In this document: in pieces, positions 24,174 to 33,970 of the stretch
Position numbering within the stretch: the first letter of the stretch is position 1
How the letters are laid out: every line of letters begins with the position of its first letter
Assembly (NCBI RefSeq): GCF_000196795.1
Contig: NC_014259.1
Location: forward strand, 2,728,001-2,792,000
Source: Acinetobacter oleivorans DR1
GTDB taxonomy: Bacteria; Pseudomonadota; Gammaproteobacteria; Pseudomonadales; Moraxellaceae
DNA: 64,000 nucleotides
Reading direction: 5' to 3'
The notes under the pieces: generated by a model
What the model was told of the DNA's origin: nothing
Seen by the model: the letters and a program-made list of their open reading frames with translations, nothing else
The model's database searches: none
Position numbers and translations under genes: made by a program

Positions 24174-24917
24174 TTGGCTACGAATATATATCTATTAGGA
24201 TCAGGAATTTTAGGTTCTCTTCATCTTACAGAAGAAACAAAGCAGGCTCTTCAAATATCAAAACATATATTTGTTTTGAATCCTGACACTTCCTTAATTG
24301 AGGACTTTAAAGAAACATACTCCTCTGCTCAAGTACATGATATGGCTTATCTTTATAAAGATGAATTATATCGCCAAGATGTATACAAAAAAATTTCTGA
24401 ACTTATTATAGCAACTGCTAAAGATAATGGGCCTGTATCATTTATAGTACATGGGCATCCTCTGTTTTTAGTTAGCGCATCTGAGTATACTCTTGATTTA
24501 GCTGAAGAAAACAATCTATCTGTAAAAATTTTACCAGGTATAAGCTCCTTCGACACATTAATGTGTGATCTTAAAATTGATTATGGATATGCTTTACAGT
24601 TTTTTGATAGTACGACATTAATAAATCACAATTGGAGTTTGAATACTGAAGTACCACTTCTAATATTTCAATTAAGTACTACTAACAATAAAGAAATTAT
24701 GCTAGGAGAAATTAATGGTTCTGCATTAAGTCCTTTGAAAGAACATTTAATTAATTTTTACCCTGAAGAACATGAAGTTTATATTATACATTCTGCAACA
24801 CAAATTTTAGAAATATCAGACATAAGGAAAATTAAGATTCAAGATATTACTAGTAAAGAAATTTTACTAAATAACAGACCTACTCTCTATATACCACCAA
24901 TAGACAAAGGGTTATAA
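24174..24917 (+). CDS. Borosin-type peptide alpha-N-methyltransferase (tetrapyrrole methylase fold)
   Basis: 247 residues from the TTG at 24174, chosen because AAGGGG lies 7 bases before it; an upstream TTG at 24120 has no ribosome site and would add 18 residues before the canonical first strand. The fold signatures are IYLLGSGI at the N terminus, GHP at 94-96 and ILPGISSFDTL at 119-129. Y61-x5-R67-x3-Y71 reproduces the spacing of the catalytic Tyr/Arg/Tyr in borosin methyltransferases (OphMA, SonM). The family uses SAM to methylate backbone amides of a precursor peptide. H93 stands where relatives usually have tyrosine before GHP. It carries no fused core peptide, so it is of the split kind, with its substrate most likely encoded just upstream. 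Confidence 0.8.
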   Translation: MATNIYLLGSGILGSLHLTEETKQALQISKHIFVLNPDTSLIEDFKETYSSAQVHDMAYLYKDELYRQDVYKKISELIIATAKDNGPVSFIVHGHPLFLVSASEYTLDLAEENNLSVKILPGISSFDTLMCDLKIDYGYALQFFDSTTLINHNWSLNTEVPLLIFQLSTTNNKEIMLGEINGSALSPLKEHLINFYPEEHEVYIIHSATQILEISDIRKIKIQDITSKEILLNNRPTLYIPPIDKGL

Positions 24918-24918
24918 A

Positions 24919-25629
24919 ATGCTTTTTAATAATTTTTATAGTGATAATGATTTAAAATTTTACTCCAAAACACTTCTTTCTAGAGGTTGGGTCATTTTGC
25001 CTAATTTCTTATCTAGCAATCTAGTTGCCAATTTAATTGAAGAAGCTATATTAATTAAAAAAGACTTAGAATTGGGTATTCAAACCAATTCTATAACAGA
25101 TGAAGAAGGCAATTTTTTAGTGATTAATTCGCTATTTTCGAAGAGTGAGTTTCTTTTTGATTTATCTAGAGATAAAGAAATAATGAATGTCTCTGAGAAA
25201 TTATTAAGTAAATCTGTAATTCCTATACATTGTGAATATTTCTGTAAACCTAAATTAGGTGCATATCCTACCCCTCCACATCAAGATCAAATTTTTTATC
25301 AAAGCCATTTTGATGATGAAATGGCTATAACATATTGGTGTCCATTAACTGATATTAATTTAGGCGATGGCGTACTAGAATATGCAAAAACAGATAATTT
25401 AATGGAGTTATTACCTCATATAGAATCTAATGCACGTGATTTTGGAATGGAGCTTAAAGATTCTTCAGAATATACCTTTGAACCAGTAATTCTAAGAAAA
25501 GGAGACTGCATAGTACATCATGCTTATGCTATTCACCGTAGTGGACAAAAGACTACTCTCCCAGCTCGTGAAGCCTTTGCATTTAACTATCGCTCATCTA
25601 GCTTTAGAGAAAATATGAAGGGGAAATGA
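24919..25629 (+). CDS. PhyH-family Fe(II)/2-oxoglutarate dioxygenase
   Basis: 236 residues. The iron triad is visible as H121-x-D123 (PPHQDQ) and H206 (YAIHRSG), with R217 (PAREAF) placed to bind 2-oxoglutarate; the facial-triad spacing fits phytanoyl-CoA dioxygenase-type hydroxylases. It starts one base after the methyltransferase stop with AAGGG upstream, so the two are tightly coupled. In RiPP and nonribosomal clusters these enzymes hydroxylate or halogenate amino-acid side chains. A tailoring role on the methylated peptide is inferred from position only. Confidence 0.8.
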   Translation: MLFNNFYSDNDLKFYSKTLLSRGWVILPNFLSSNLVANLIEEAILIKKDLELGIQTNSITDEEGNFLVINSLFSKSEFLFDLSRDKEIMNVSEKLLSKSVIPIHCEYFCKPKLGAYPTPPHQDQIFYQSHFDDEMAITYWCPLTDINLGDGVLEYAKTDNLMELLPHIESNARDFGMELKDSSEYTFEPVILRKGDCIVHHAYAIHRSGQKTTLPAREAFAFNYRSSSFRENMKGK

Positions 25630-25630
25630 A

Positions 25631-26314
25631 ATGCCTGAAATATTATGGGCATTTGATTGCCTAGAATCAAAAGAAATGGGGGCCTACCCACCCAGTAAAA
25701 TTAAACTTGCATATGCAAATAGATTACAAAAAAAAGAAGATGATTTACCACGTGCAGTTGACCTTGGTAGAGAAGTTCATCCTTATGACTGTATTCCTAT
25801 AGCAATTATAGCTAATTATGGTTTTAGTGTTCGCTGCCCTGGAACTGTTATTTTAGAGAGAAATGAAACACCTTTAAAAGAAAGAATATTTTATGAAAGA
25901 AAATCTGCTTTTGGAAAAGCTTGTATTCAAGGAGATGAGTGGCCAAATAGTGATTCAGGTCTTATAGCTAGTTGGATATCCGGTTCTGAATACGTAAAAA
26001 TCCAAACAGGTATTATAGTTTTTTTTCCTTTAGACTATTATCTTTATCAAGGACCAATTCCAAATGCATGTCTTACAAATAATCAGTTTGAAGTAATGGC
26101 AGGTATTGAACACGGCAATCAAACCCGACAAACTTACATAGACAATGATTTATACAATTATGCACATCTTAATATTATAGTTAGGCTCCCACCTCTTAAT
26201 ACAAAAATTACCATAGAAAAAGGTGAAGAAATTGCATGGTTTTTTCCTGTATTAAAAAGTACAAAATTGACACTTAACAAACTAGATATAACAAAAATAA
26301 AAAAGGACTTTTAA
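25631..26314 (+). CDS. DUF6065-like protein
   Basis: 227 residues, soluble, no signal. A likely beta-sandwich pattern: NYGFSVRCPG near residue 60, then VKIQTGIIVFFPLDYYLYQGPIPNA in the middle, and near the end ITIEKGEEIAWFFPV. These blocks match by eye the order seen in DUF6065 proteins, which pair a G-x-x-x-x-CP strand with an EKGEP-type C-terminal strand. It starts one base after the oxygenase stop. DUF6065 proteins have no settled activity; they recur in natural-product and 2-oxoglutarate enzyme neighbourhoods. The family match needs a profile search. Confidence 0.6.
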   Translation: MPEILWAFDCLESKEMGAYPPSKIKLAYANRLQKKEDDLPRAVDLGREVHPYDCIPIAIIANYGFSVRCPGTVILERNETPLKERIFYERKSAFGKACIQGDEWPNSDSGLIASWISGSEYVKIQTGIIVFFPLDYYLYQGPIPNACLTNNQFEVMAGIEHGNQTRQTYIDNDLYNYAHLNIIVRLPPLNTKITIEKGEEIAWFFPVLKSTKLTLNKLDITKIKKDF

Positions 26315-26315
26315 T

Positions 26316-27554
26316 TTGTTAAAAAAAATCAGTTCTAATTCTGCATGGACCCTCAAGGCATTTAGAATTATTTGGTCCTCTCAATCTATTGCTGCCATAG
26401 GAATTGCTATTCATAATATAGCACTTCCTATCATAGCAATTCATTTATTACATGCGTCTGCAATAGAGGTCAGTTTAATATCTACTGCACGCTACTTACC
26501 TAATTTGCTATTTAGTATCAGTATAGGATCTTTTGTTGACCGCTCAGATAGAAAATTTATAGCAATATATGCTGAATTAACTAGATTCATTTTAGTTTTA
26601 TCAATACCAATTTTATATACCTTTTATTTCATAAATATTCCATTTCTTATATTAATAGCTTTTTTAATTGGAATCGCTAGGATATTTTTTGAGTTATCTC
26701 TTTCTTCATTATTTCCAATAGTTATTCCTCCCGATAAACGCCTTTCCGCCAACGCAAATCTACAGGTCATTTCCTCTGTAGGTGAAATTAGTGGTCCAGG
26801 AGTAGCAGGCTTTATTATTAATATTATAGGTGCAACATCCTCATTATTAATTAATGCAGCAACTTTTTTCCTATCAGCTATATTTATAGCTAAGTTACCT
26901 ATAGAAGCTAAAGATAGGAAAAGTAATATTTCCAGCCAAAAAGAATCTTTTTTTGATGGCTTTCATGAACTTTTATCAAGACCTGTTTTAATGGGTATAA
27001 TACTCGTTGGTGCGATATCAAATTTTGCATTTATGGCTGTACAATCTGTATATTTCATAGTAACTCTAAAATTATTTGGATTTAATACATTAATAGCTTC
27101 CTCTTTATTAATTTTTAGTGGCATTGGATCATTAGTTGGAAATATTTCAGCTAGGTGGCTTCATATTTTTTTTAGTGTAAAGTTTCTGATGCTTTTCTCA
27201 ATTATACTTATGATAATTGGATCTATAATTATGTCATTTGCAAGAGGTCCTATTTGGATAACATCTATATTAATTTCAATTGGATATTTCCTATGGGGAC
27301 TTTGTCTTGGTTTGTTTAATATATATTCAGCTACTTATCGCCAAAAAGTAGTACCACCCGAAGCCATGGGTAAGTTAGTAGGCGCTGCTAGAACATTAAT
27401 TTATGGAGCAATGCCATTAGGTTCATTATCTGGAGGATTAATAGTAGATTTTCTTGGATCAAGATATGTATTTTTATTTAATTGCTTAATTAACTTAATT
27501 TCTTTAGTAATTTTATTCTTTAGTTTACGAAAAGTAGATAAAATCTTACTTTAA
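26316..27554 (+). CDS. MFS exporter of the borosin-type cluster
   Basis: 412 residues, twelve predicted helices, with SFVDRSDRKFI between helices 2 and 3 (the MFS loop signature) and the layout of DHA3-type drug/siderophore exporters. It starts with TTG, one base after the preceding stop, with AAAAGGA 10 bases upstream, and is the last gene before a strong terminator. It most likely exports the finished peptide or confers self-protection. It is as AT-rich as the rest of the unit, suggesting that the whole operon arrived together. Confidence 0.8.
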   Translation: MLKKISSNSAWTLKAFRIIWSSQSIAAIGIAIHNIALPIIAIHLLHASAIEVSLISTARYLPNLLFSISIGSFVDRSDRKFIAIYAELTRFILVLSIPILYTFYFINIPFLILIAFLIGIARIFFELSLSSLFPIVIPPDKRLSANANLQVISSVGEISGPGVAGFIINIIGATSSLLINAATFFLSAIFIAKLPIEAKDRKSNISSQKESFFDGFHELLSRPVLMGIILVGAISNFAFMAVQSVYFIVTLKLFGFNTLIASSLLIFSGIGSLVGNISARWLHIFFSVKFLMLFSIILMIIGSIIMSFARGPIWITSILISIGYFLWGLCLGLFNIYSATYRQKVVPPEAMGKLVGAARTLIYGAMPLGSLSGGLIVDFLGSRYVFLFNCLINLISLVILFFSLRKVDKILL

Positions 27555-27623
27555 ATGAATTTTCATATACTCTATATTTTTACTTAACTATTTTTAATAT
27601 AAAAAGAATTATATAAAATATAT

Positions 27624-27650
27624 ACTCTGCTTCTCGCAGAGTTTTTTTTT
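27624..27650 (+). terminator. Terminator of the borosin-type operon
   Basis: ACTCTGC-TTCTC-GCAGAGT followed by nine T, 70 bases after the last stop. Confidence 0.9.
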
Positions 27651-27805
27651 AATACAGCAAAAAGTTCTACTATTAAAAAACTTAAGGGCAAAGACTTTCA
27701 TATAAAAAATAAACGAGTATTTATTTTTAATGGTTACGCATGGATTAGCTTGGTAAGCAATGTTAATCCAGAGTAAAAGTCCCATCCACTCTAACTAGCG
27801 GTATC

Positions 27806-28189
27806 TTACGGCGCAAGTCTGTAACACGTAGATGTAAATAAAGCGACTCTATTATTCAAACCGTCTGTTATCAACACTTCATAATGCGCGAATTTTTTAC
27901 TACTACCGACTTTAGTTGCCGTTGCAAATAACACCCTATCTTTCGCACCGCTCATATAGCGAATATCAGCCTGTAGGCCCGTATATGGCGCATCCCCTGC
28001 GTTACAAGCCATCGCAAAAGCGATATCAGCTAAAGAAAATATGACACCACCATGCACACCGCCCAAGGCATTCATGTGTTCGTCTTTCACATTAAGCTGA
28101 CAACGCGCTTCATCAAAACTGCGATGCAGCACTTGAACACCTAATAATTCTGCGAATTGATCAACTGCGGTAGTTTCCATTTTTTGCAC
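27806..28189 (-). CDS. paaI: Hotdog-fold acyl-CoA thioesterase PaaI
   Basis: 127 residues of the PaaI hotdog family, which hydrolyses hydroxylated phenylacetyl-CoA and similar esters to rescue CoA from dead-end products. The catalytic region reads ALGGVHGGVIFSLADIAFA, with the G-G-x-H-GG-x-x-x-x-x-D core and the conserved aspartate on the hotdog helix. It is the last gene of the paa run, 78 bases after paaY. The short length fits a single hotdog subunit working as a tetramer. Assignment to paaI rather than a general thioesterase rests on context. Confidence 0.85.
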   Translation of the reverse strand: MQKMETTAVDQFAELLGVQVLHRSFDEARCQLNVKDEHMNALGGVHGGVIFSLADIAFAMACNAGDAPYTGLQADIRYMSGAKDRVLFATATKVGSSKKFAHYEVLITDGLNNRVALFTSTCYRLAP

Positions 28190-28267
28190 AAACGTCTCCC
28201 TACTCGTGCGAGTATTTCCCTAAATGTTATGAATCTATGTGTATTGAAATCGACTTATGAATAGCCG

Positions 28268-28873
28268 TTAAACGCTATCTTGTTTAATCTGATAGTTTGA
28301 AGAACTAAAATCCTTATAGGTCAGGCGGTCATCCAATTCTGAGCTTAAAGGCTCAACTTCTTGCATTGAATTTAAGCAGCGCTGTGCAAGCTCAATGTAT
28401 TCTTGCGTACCGCGAGTTTTCCACTTTTTTTCTTGTTCTGATAAATCACGTGCAACCTTGGCTGGACTACCCATTGCCAATACATTTGCCGGAATAATAT
28501 CTTTGGTTTTGACTAGACTATTTGCACCAATAATAGTGTTTTCACCAATTTCGGCATAGTCCAAAATTACGCTGTTCATGCCGACCAAAACATTTTTGCC
28601 AATGCGGCAGCCATGTAAAGTTGTGCCATGCCCTATGTGCCCCATTTCCTCAACTAAAGTCACGCTTTGCGGAAAACCATGTATGGTGCAGTTATCTTGT
28701 ACATTGGCATTTTGCTTAATATGGATACGACCAAAATCGGCACGCAATGAAGCAAATGGCCCTACATATGCGCCTGCTTCAATAATCACATCACCAATTA
28801 AAACAGCGGTTGGGTGTACAAAAGCATCTGGGCTAACGACTGGAATAACACCGTCAATACTATAACAAGGCAT
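28268..28873 (-). CDS. paaY: PaaY thioesterase/hexapeptide-repeat protein
   Basis: 201 residues of left-handed beta-helix (gamma-carbonic-anhydrase-like) repeats, visible as hexapeptide turns such as [14 protein letters not shown] and [14 protein letters not shown]. PaaY is a thioesterase acting on 2-hydroxycyclohepta-1,4,6-triene-1-formyl-CoA, a dead-end of phenylacetate catabolism. Metal-binding histidines lie in HGFPQS, MGHIGHG and TTLHG. Its 5' end overlaps the paaX 3' end by 14 bases, so it is coupled to the repressor. Confidence 0.9.
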   Translation of the reverse strand: MPCYSIDGVIPVVSPDAFVHPTAVLIGDVIIEAGAYVGPFASLRADFGRIHIKQNANVQDNCTIHGFPQSVTLVEEMGHIGHGTTLHGCRIGKNVLVGMNSVILDYAEIGENTIIGANSLVKTKDIIPANVLAMGSPAKVARDLSEQEKKWKTRGTQEYIELAQRCLNSMQEVEPLSSELDDRLTYKDFSSSNYQIKQDSV

Positions 28874-29825
28874 GATTTAACCTCTCATTTGTCGCCACCA
28901 AACCTCCGAAACGGCGCCAATAATGTGCTGTGGCATTTGGCATTGGTCCTTCTGCTGTTGCGGCAACAGACAAGAAGTATTCATCGGCAGGTTCAAATAC
29001 TTTTTTATAAATATTCATTGATAAAGTTCGTGCACTAATCGCGGGCCAGTCAGTTGGCAACAACTCAAGCGGTAATGCAGGGTCTTTCAATAAAATCCGT
29101 CGATAATAATGAATCAGCAAAGTTCGAATTTGAAAGGCCTGAACAGGTTCGAGTTGTTCATTTTCCTGCATCAACAACACGCCAATTTCTCTAAAAATAT
29201 CGAGAAACTGTAGGTATCTTTGGCGTAATTCATCGATGGGCCAGTTGGTTCTGAGCATACGACCAATGGTATCGACCGAATTATTAAAGAGCTGCAAGGT
29301 TTCGGCTTTAAACACCACCACTTGCTCACTCATATTTAAGTCAACCAACAAGCGTTGCAGTTCAATACGGTTACAACCCGGATAAGCCATTAAGTTTGTC
29401 GAAATATTGGCAAATCCTAACCATTCGAGTTCTTTTTTTAACAACGCTTTATTTTCAGTGTCGAGGCTAGACATCAGAATAAGATCCCAATAATGGTCCC
29501 ACTCTTTCATCTGGTCGTTATAAATGCGTTGCTCGGCTTGTAAATAAGTCGAACGGCTTGAATCGGTAATACGATAAAAACTGGTTCTGCCGATTTTGTC
29601 TGAACATAACCAATCATTTTTAACTAAACGAAAGACAGAGGTTCTTACAGCTCGGTCATTAAAACCAAATAGCTCTAATAACTGAATCAGGCTTGCAAGA
29701 CTAATGTTTCCACCCCGATGAAGTACTGAATCTCCAAAAATTGTCGAAATAAGCGAAGTTCCACTTAAGGTTTCATTCTTTACAACAGAATCAATTATTT
29801 GCTGTATTTTTGCACTCATACTCAT
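28860..29825 (-). CDS. paaX: PaaX, phenylacetate operon repressor
   Basis: 321-residue PaaX-type repressor: an N-terminal winged helix (about 10-90; [18 protein letters not shown]) and a C-terminal PaaX domain with [20 protein letters not shown] near residue 245. In E. coli PaaX represses paa promoters and is released by phenylacetyl-CoA, the product of PaaK. Here it lies just after paaK in the same transcription direction, so it probably represses its own operon. Likely target sites lie between paaA and paaZ (39176-39441). Confidence 0.92.
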   Translation of the reverse strand: MSMSAKIQQIIDSVVKNETLSGTSLISTIFGDSVLHRGGNISLASLIQLLELFGFNDRAVRTSVFRLVKNDWLCSDKIGRTSFYRITDSSRSTYLQAEQRIYNDQMKEWDHYWDLILMSSLDTENKALLKKELEWLGFANISTNLMAYPGCNRIELQRLLVDLNMSEQVVVFKAETLQLFNNSVDTIGRMLRTNWPIDELRQRYLQFLDIFREIGVLLMQENEQLEPVQAFQIRTLLIHYYRRILLKDPALPLELLPTDWPAISARTLSMNIYKKVFEPADEYFLSVAATAEGPMPNATAHYWRRFGGLVATNERLNHALL

Positions 29826-29878
29826 GTCTTGGCGTTTAGTTTCAGGGTATAGATTCTATACCCTGAATGATCTTGATG

Positions 29879-31168
29879 TTAAGCAATCTGACGCATATCG
29901 ATTACCCGCTTTGCCTTACCTTCCGAACGAGGTAAGGTCGCTTCTGTAACAACTTCTACAGTAACGCTAATCCCAATCATGGTTTTAATGCGTTTCATCA
30001 ACTCCTGAGCAAGTTGATTGGCCTGTATAGTACAGTTATGACACATCTCTGTACGAATATGCAAAGTATCCATATGTCCTTTTTTAGTCACCAAAATTTC
30101 ATAATTAGGAACTAAATGCGGAACTTGCAAAATTTGCTCTTCAATCTGAGTCGGGAAAACGTTCACACCGCGAATAATCAGCATGTCGTCGCTACGACCC
30201 ACAATTTTATCCATTTTACGCATCGCTAGATTTTCTCCAGCGAGTAAGCGAGTCAAATCACGAGTACGGTAACGAATAATCGGTAAGCCTTCTTTGGTAA
30301 TAGTCGTAAAGACTAGCTCGCCAAGTTCGCCATCTTTGCAGACTTCACCCGTTTCAGGGTTAATAATTTCTGGGTAGAAATGATCTTCCCAAATGGTTAA
30401 TCCCTCGCCCTCACCTAGACATTGCATCGCAACGCCCGGCCCCATCACCTCAGACAAACCATAAATATCGAGTGCTTTAATATTTAAGCGCTCTTCAATT
30501 TCACGGCGCAGTTCATTGGTCCACGGCTCGGCACCAAAAATACCGACTTTTAAAGACGTATTACGTGCAGTACCAAATTGTTGCTCAAGCTTTTCAATAA
30601 TGCTCACGCAATACGATGGCGTAACCATAATTGCAGTAGGTTTAAAGTCTTGAATGAGCTGAACTTGCTTTTCAGTTTGTCCGCCAGACATTGGAATCAC
30701 GGTTGCACCTAAACGCTCAGCGCCATAATGCGCGCCTAGACCACCTGTAAATAGTCCATAGCCATAAGCAACTTGAATCATATCTTTGGCACTTAAACCT
30801 GCCATGCGTAAGCAACGCGCAACAATGTCCGACCAAGTATTAATATCTTTTTGGGTATAACCCACTACAGTCGGTTTACCCGTTGTACCCGATGATGCAT
30901 GTAAACGCACAATTTGCTCTTGCGGTACGGCAAACATTCCAAACGGATAGTTGTCTCTTAAATCCTGTTTAGTGGTAAATGGAAACTTCGCCAAATCATC
31001 TAAAGTTACGAAGTCATCAGGATGCACACCTGCGTCATCGAACTTTTTCTTATAGACCGGACTATTTTCATATACAAAAGTCAGGGTTTGCTTTAACCGT
31101 TTAGTTTGCAGCGCTCTAAGCTCTGCAAGTGTTAATTGCTCAACATTATCCGTTGTAAGGCTGTCCAT
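29879..31168 (-). CDS. paaK: Phenylacetate-CoA ligase PaaK
   Basis: 429-residue ANL-superfamily ligase that makes phenylacetyl-CoA from phenylacetate, ATP and CoA, the entry step of the pathway. Visible are the P-loop LHASSGTTGKPTVVGYT near residue 93, the middle motif DIYGLSEVMGPGVAMQC, and the C-terminal RSDDMLIIRGVNVFPTQIEE that contains the hinge. The length is normal. It is preceded by paaJ and followed by paaX with short gaps. Confidence 0.95.
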   Translation of the reverse strand: MDSLTTDNVEQLTLAELRALQTKRLKQTLTFVYENSPVYKKKFDDAGVHPDDFVTLDDLAKFPFTTKQDLRDNYPFGMFAVPQEQIVRLHASSGTTGKPTVVGYTQKDINTWSDIVARCLRMAGLSAKDMIQVAYGYGLFTGGLGAHYGAERLGATVIPMSGGQTEKQVQLIQDFKPTAIMVTPSYCVSIIEKLEQQFGTARNTSLKVGIFGAEPWTNELRREIEERLNIKALDIYGLSEVMGPGVAMQCLGEGEGLTIWEDHFYPEIINPETGEVCKDGELGELVFTTITKEGLPIIRYRTRDLTRLLAGENLAMRKMDKIVGRSDDMLIIRGVNVFPTQIEEQILQVPHLVPNYEILVTKKGHMDTLHIRTEMCHNCTIQANQLAQELMKRIKTMIGISVTVEVVTEATLPRSEGKAKRVIDMRQIA

Positions 31169-31208
31169 CGCCTATCTCCTCATTATGTAATTTTTAAAAC
31201 CGTCTGAA

Positions 31209-32417
31209 TTAATTTAAATTTTCCAAAATCAGTGCGACGCCTTGTCCCACACCCACACACATTGTGCAAAGTGCATATCGTCCACCTCGTTTTTTTAGCT
31301 CACGTGTTGCCGTAATGACTAAACGTGTACCGCTCATACCGAGTGGATGTCCTAATGCAATCGCACCACCGTTTGGATTAACGCGTTCATCGTCATCTTT
31401 TAGACCGAGTTCACGCATACAAGCCAAAGATTGGGCTGCGAATGCTTCATTCAGCTCAATCACATCCATCTGATCTAGCGTTAAACCTGTTTGCTTTAAA
31501 AGTTTCTGCACAGCCGGAACAGGACCTATACCCATATATTTGGGTTCAACCCCTGCACTTGCAATGCCAATTACTCGTGCTAAAGGTTTTAAACCATGTG
31601 TATCTGCAAATTCACGGTTGGTAATTAACACACACGCAGCACCGTCATTTACACCAGAGGCATTTCCAGCAGTCACCGAACCGCCTTCTTTCTTAAAAGG
31701 CGCTTTTAGTTTTGCGAGTGCTTCAAGTGTCGTTTCACGCGGATGTTCGTCTCGATTAACCACATTCACATTTTTCTTACGGTCTACGATCTCAACAGGC
31801 AAAATTTCGTCGTTAAAAAAACCGTTTTGTTGGGCAGCAGCCGTTTTTTGTTGGCTACGAAATGCAAACGCATCTTGGTCTTCACGACTAATTTGATATT
31901 TTTCAGCTACATTTTCGGCAGTTTCAGGCATGCTGTCGGTGCCGTATTGTGCTTTAAGCTGCTTATTTACAAAGCGCCAGCCAATGGTGGTGTCATAAAT
32001 CTCAGGGGTTCGGCTAAACGCTTCGGTCGGTTTAGCTTGTACAAATGGCGCACGGCTCATTGACTCTACACCACCGGCCAACACGAACTGCGCTTCACCT
32101 GCTTTAATTGAGCGTGCTGCAAGTCCCACCGCATCTAAGCCAGAAGCACACAAACGATTGACTGTCATCGCTGGCACTGCATCAGGTAAGCCTGCCAAGA
32201 GTGTTGCCATACGTGCAACATTACGGTTGTCTTCACCTGCTTGGTTAGCACATCCTAAAAATACTTCGTCTACCGTATTCCACGGTAAGTTCGGGTGTTT
32301 ATCTTTTAAATATTTGATGGGCAATGCAGCTAAATCATCTGCACGTACAGCACTTAAGGCACCTGCATATCGTCCAATTGGGGTACGAATAAAATCGCAA
32401 ATTAAAACGTCTTCCAT
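31209..32417 (-). CDS. paaJ: 3-oxoadipyl-CoA/3-oxo-5,6-didehydrosuberyl-CoA thiolase PaaJ
   Basis: 402-residue thiolase. The nucleophilic cysteine is in [11 protein letters not shown] near residue 90; the late motifs [14 protein letters not shown] and [12 protein letters not shown] supply the second histidine and cysteine. It cleaves 3-oxoacyl-CoA intermediates at two points of phenylacetate breakdown, giving acetyl-CoA and succinyl-CoA. PcaF is its close relative in the beta-ketoadipate pathway, but position inside the paa run decides the name. Confidence 0.93.
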   Translation of the reverse strand: MEDVLICDFIRTPIGRYAGALSAVRADDLAALPIKYLKDKHPNLPWNTVDEVFLGCANQAGEDNRNVARMATLLAGLPDAVPAMTVNRLCASGLDAVGLAARSIKAGEAQFVLAGGVESMSRAPFVQAKPTEAFSRTPEIYDTTIGWRFVNKQLKAQYGTDSMPETAENVAEKYQISREDQDAFAFRSQQKTAAAQQNGFFNDEILPVEIVDRKKNVNVVNRDEHPRETTLEALAKLKAPFKKEGGSVTAGNASGVNDGAACVLITNREFADTHGLKPLARVIGIASAGVEPKYMGIGPVPAVQKLLKQTGLTLDQMDVIELNEAFAAQSLACMRELGLKDDDERVNPNGGAIALGHPLGMSGTRLVITATRELKKRGGRYALCTMCVGVGQGVALILENLN

Positions 32418-32429
32418 GTTGACTCCTGA

Positions 32430-33968
32430 TTATGCAAATTCGGTCATATCACGTGAATATTGAGTAGCAATGTTTTGAGTTTTCGCTACATATTGCTTGA
32501 GGTAGATACTCGCGCGATATTTTTCCTCTCCATACAGTGCATATAAATTATTTAAAGTTTGGAGCACATAAGCACCACCCATTTGTGTCAACCACTGGTA
32601 AGGACCCTTAGGATAATTCACTCCATATTTCATGGCATTATCAATATCTTCCAGACTCGCAACACCATGTAAACTTGCTTCGCAGGCTTCATTAATGAGT
32701 AAAGCGATGGTGCGTAAGGTTAACAGTGCCGGATGATCTTTAATCCACATCACACTGATACCAAACTGCGCAAAGTAAGCTTCGACTTTAGCCAGATCAC
32801 TTGCTTCACAAAGCTCGTTATGACTGAGTACTAAAGCTTCAGCGTGCTCAAAATCATGATGCCAATCCATTAAAACCACTTTACGGCTTAAGTAATGGAT
32901 ATTGGCTGACTCACCTTGGCTTAAACGTAAGTCGATATCATCAATTTGAAGAATATTGTCGTCGCTCGCAGATCCGCTTTTTAAACCTAAACGCGTTAAA
33001 AAAGCAGGTAGCTGAGACCAAGTCCCTTTGAGCTGAATATGGGCATCAACTGGTTTGGCAGTTACAGCTTGAGGCTGAAATGTCTCGTACTGATTTTTTT
33101 CGTTATAGGTATAAAAGCCTTGTTTTGACTTACGGCCCCAAGCACCCGCATCGACCAATTCTTTTTGAATCAGGCTTGGGCGATAGCGTGGCTCATAAAA
33201 GAACTCTTGGTAAACGCTTTGGGTCACCGAAAAGTTAACATCGTGTCCAATGAGGTCGGTAAGTTCACATGGCCCCATCGCAAAACCGCCGCATTGCTTT
33301 AAGGCATAGTCTAGCTGGTCGTAGCTGGTGACTTGCTCTTGCAGTGCTCTAAAGCCTTCTGCGTAAAACGGACGTGCAATTCGGTTAACAATAAACCCAG
33401 GAGTCGACTTGGTGAGTACTGGAATTTTTTTCCAGCCAAGCATCAAGTTTTTTAAAGCCAAACATAAGCTGTTTGGTGTTTTTAAGCCTTGTACAATTTC
33501 AACCAGTTTCATAACTGGCGCAGGGTTAAAAAAGTGTAATCCCACTACGCGCTCAGGGTGAGCAATGCCAGCCGAAATTGCAGTCACTGAAATTGAAGAT
33601 GTATTACTTGCAAAAATGGTTTGCGAACTACAAATTTCAGCGAGCTGTTTAAATAAAGACTGTTTAACTTCTTTTTTCTCAACAACTGCCTCAATAACCA
33701 AGTCGGCATCACGTAACGCTTCAATTTGATTGACCACAGTTAAACGTGCCAAAGCTTCATCAGCTTGCTGTTGTGTGAGCTTGCTCTTTTCAACCAGCTT
33801 TTTAAATGTCTGCCCTAAACCTTGAACGGCTTGTTGCGCTTTTTGAGCATCCAGATCATATAAAACAGTCGAGTGCCCATTGACGATGGCTAACTGGGCA
33901 ATGCCGATGCCCATGGTGCCAGAACCAATAACGGCAATTCGGGCACGAGATAAGTCTAATTCTGTCAT
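32430..33968 (-). CDS. paaH: 3-hydroxyadipyl-CoA dehydrogenase PaaH
   Basis: 512 residues, long for the family because two C-terminal dimerisation domains follow the Rossmann part. The NAD site is GSGTMGIGIAQLAI (residues about 15-28); the catalytic histidine is in VVGLHFFNPAPVMKLVE. It oxidises 3-hydroxyadipyl-CoA before thiolysis by PaaJ. It starts 2 bases after paaG ends and runs straight into paaJ. Confidence 0.93.
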   Translation of the reverse strand: MTELDLSRARIAVIGSGTMGIGIAQLAIVNGHSTVLYDLDAQKAQQAVQGLGQTFKKLVEKSKLTQQQADEALARLTVVNQIEALRDADLVIEAVVEKKEVKQSLFKQLAEICSSQTIFASNTSSISVTAISAGIAHPERVVGLHFFNPAPVMKLVEIVQGLKTPNSLCLALKNLMLGWKKIPVLTKSTPGFIVNRIARPFYAEGFRALQEQVTSYDQLDYALKQCGGFAMGPCELTDLIGHDVNFSVTQSVYQEFFYEPRYRPSLIQKELVDAGAWGRKSKQGFYTYNEKNQYETFQPQAVTAKPVDAHIQLKGTWSQLPAFLTRLGLKSGSASDDNILQIDDIDLRLSQGESANIHYLSRKVVLMDWHHDFEHAEALVLSHNELCEASDLAKVEAYFAQFGISVMWIKDHPALLTLRTIALLINEACEASLHGVASLEDIDNAMKYGVNYPKGPYQWLTQMGGAYVLQTLNNLYALYGEEKYRASIYLKQYVAKTQNIATQYSRDMTEFA

Positions 33969-33970
33969 GC

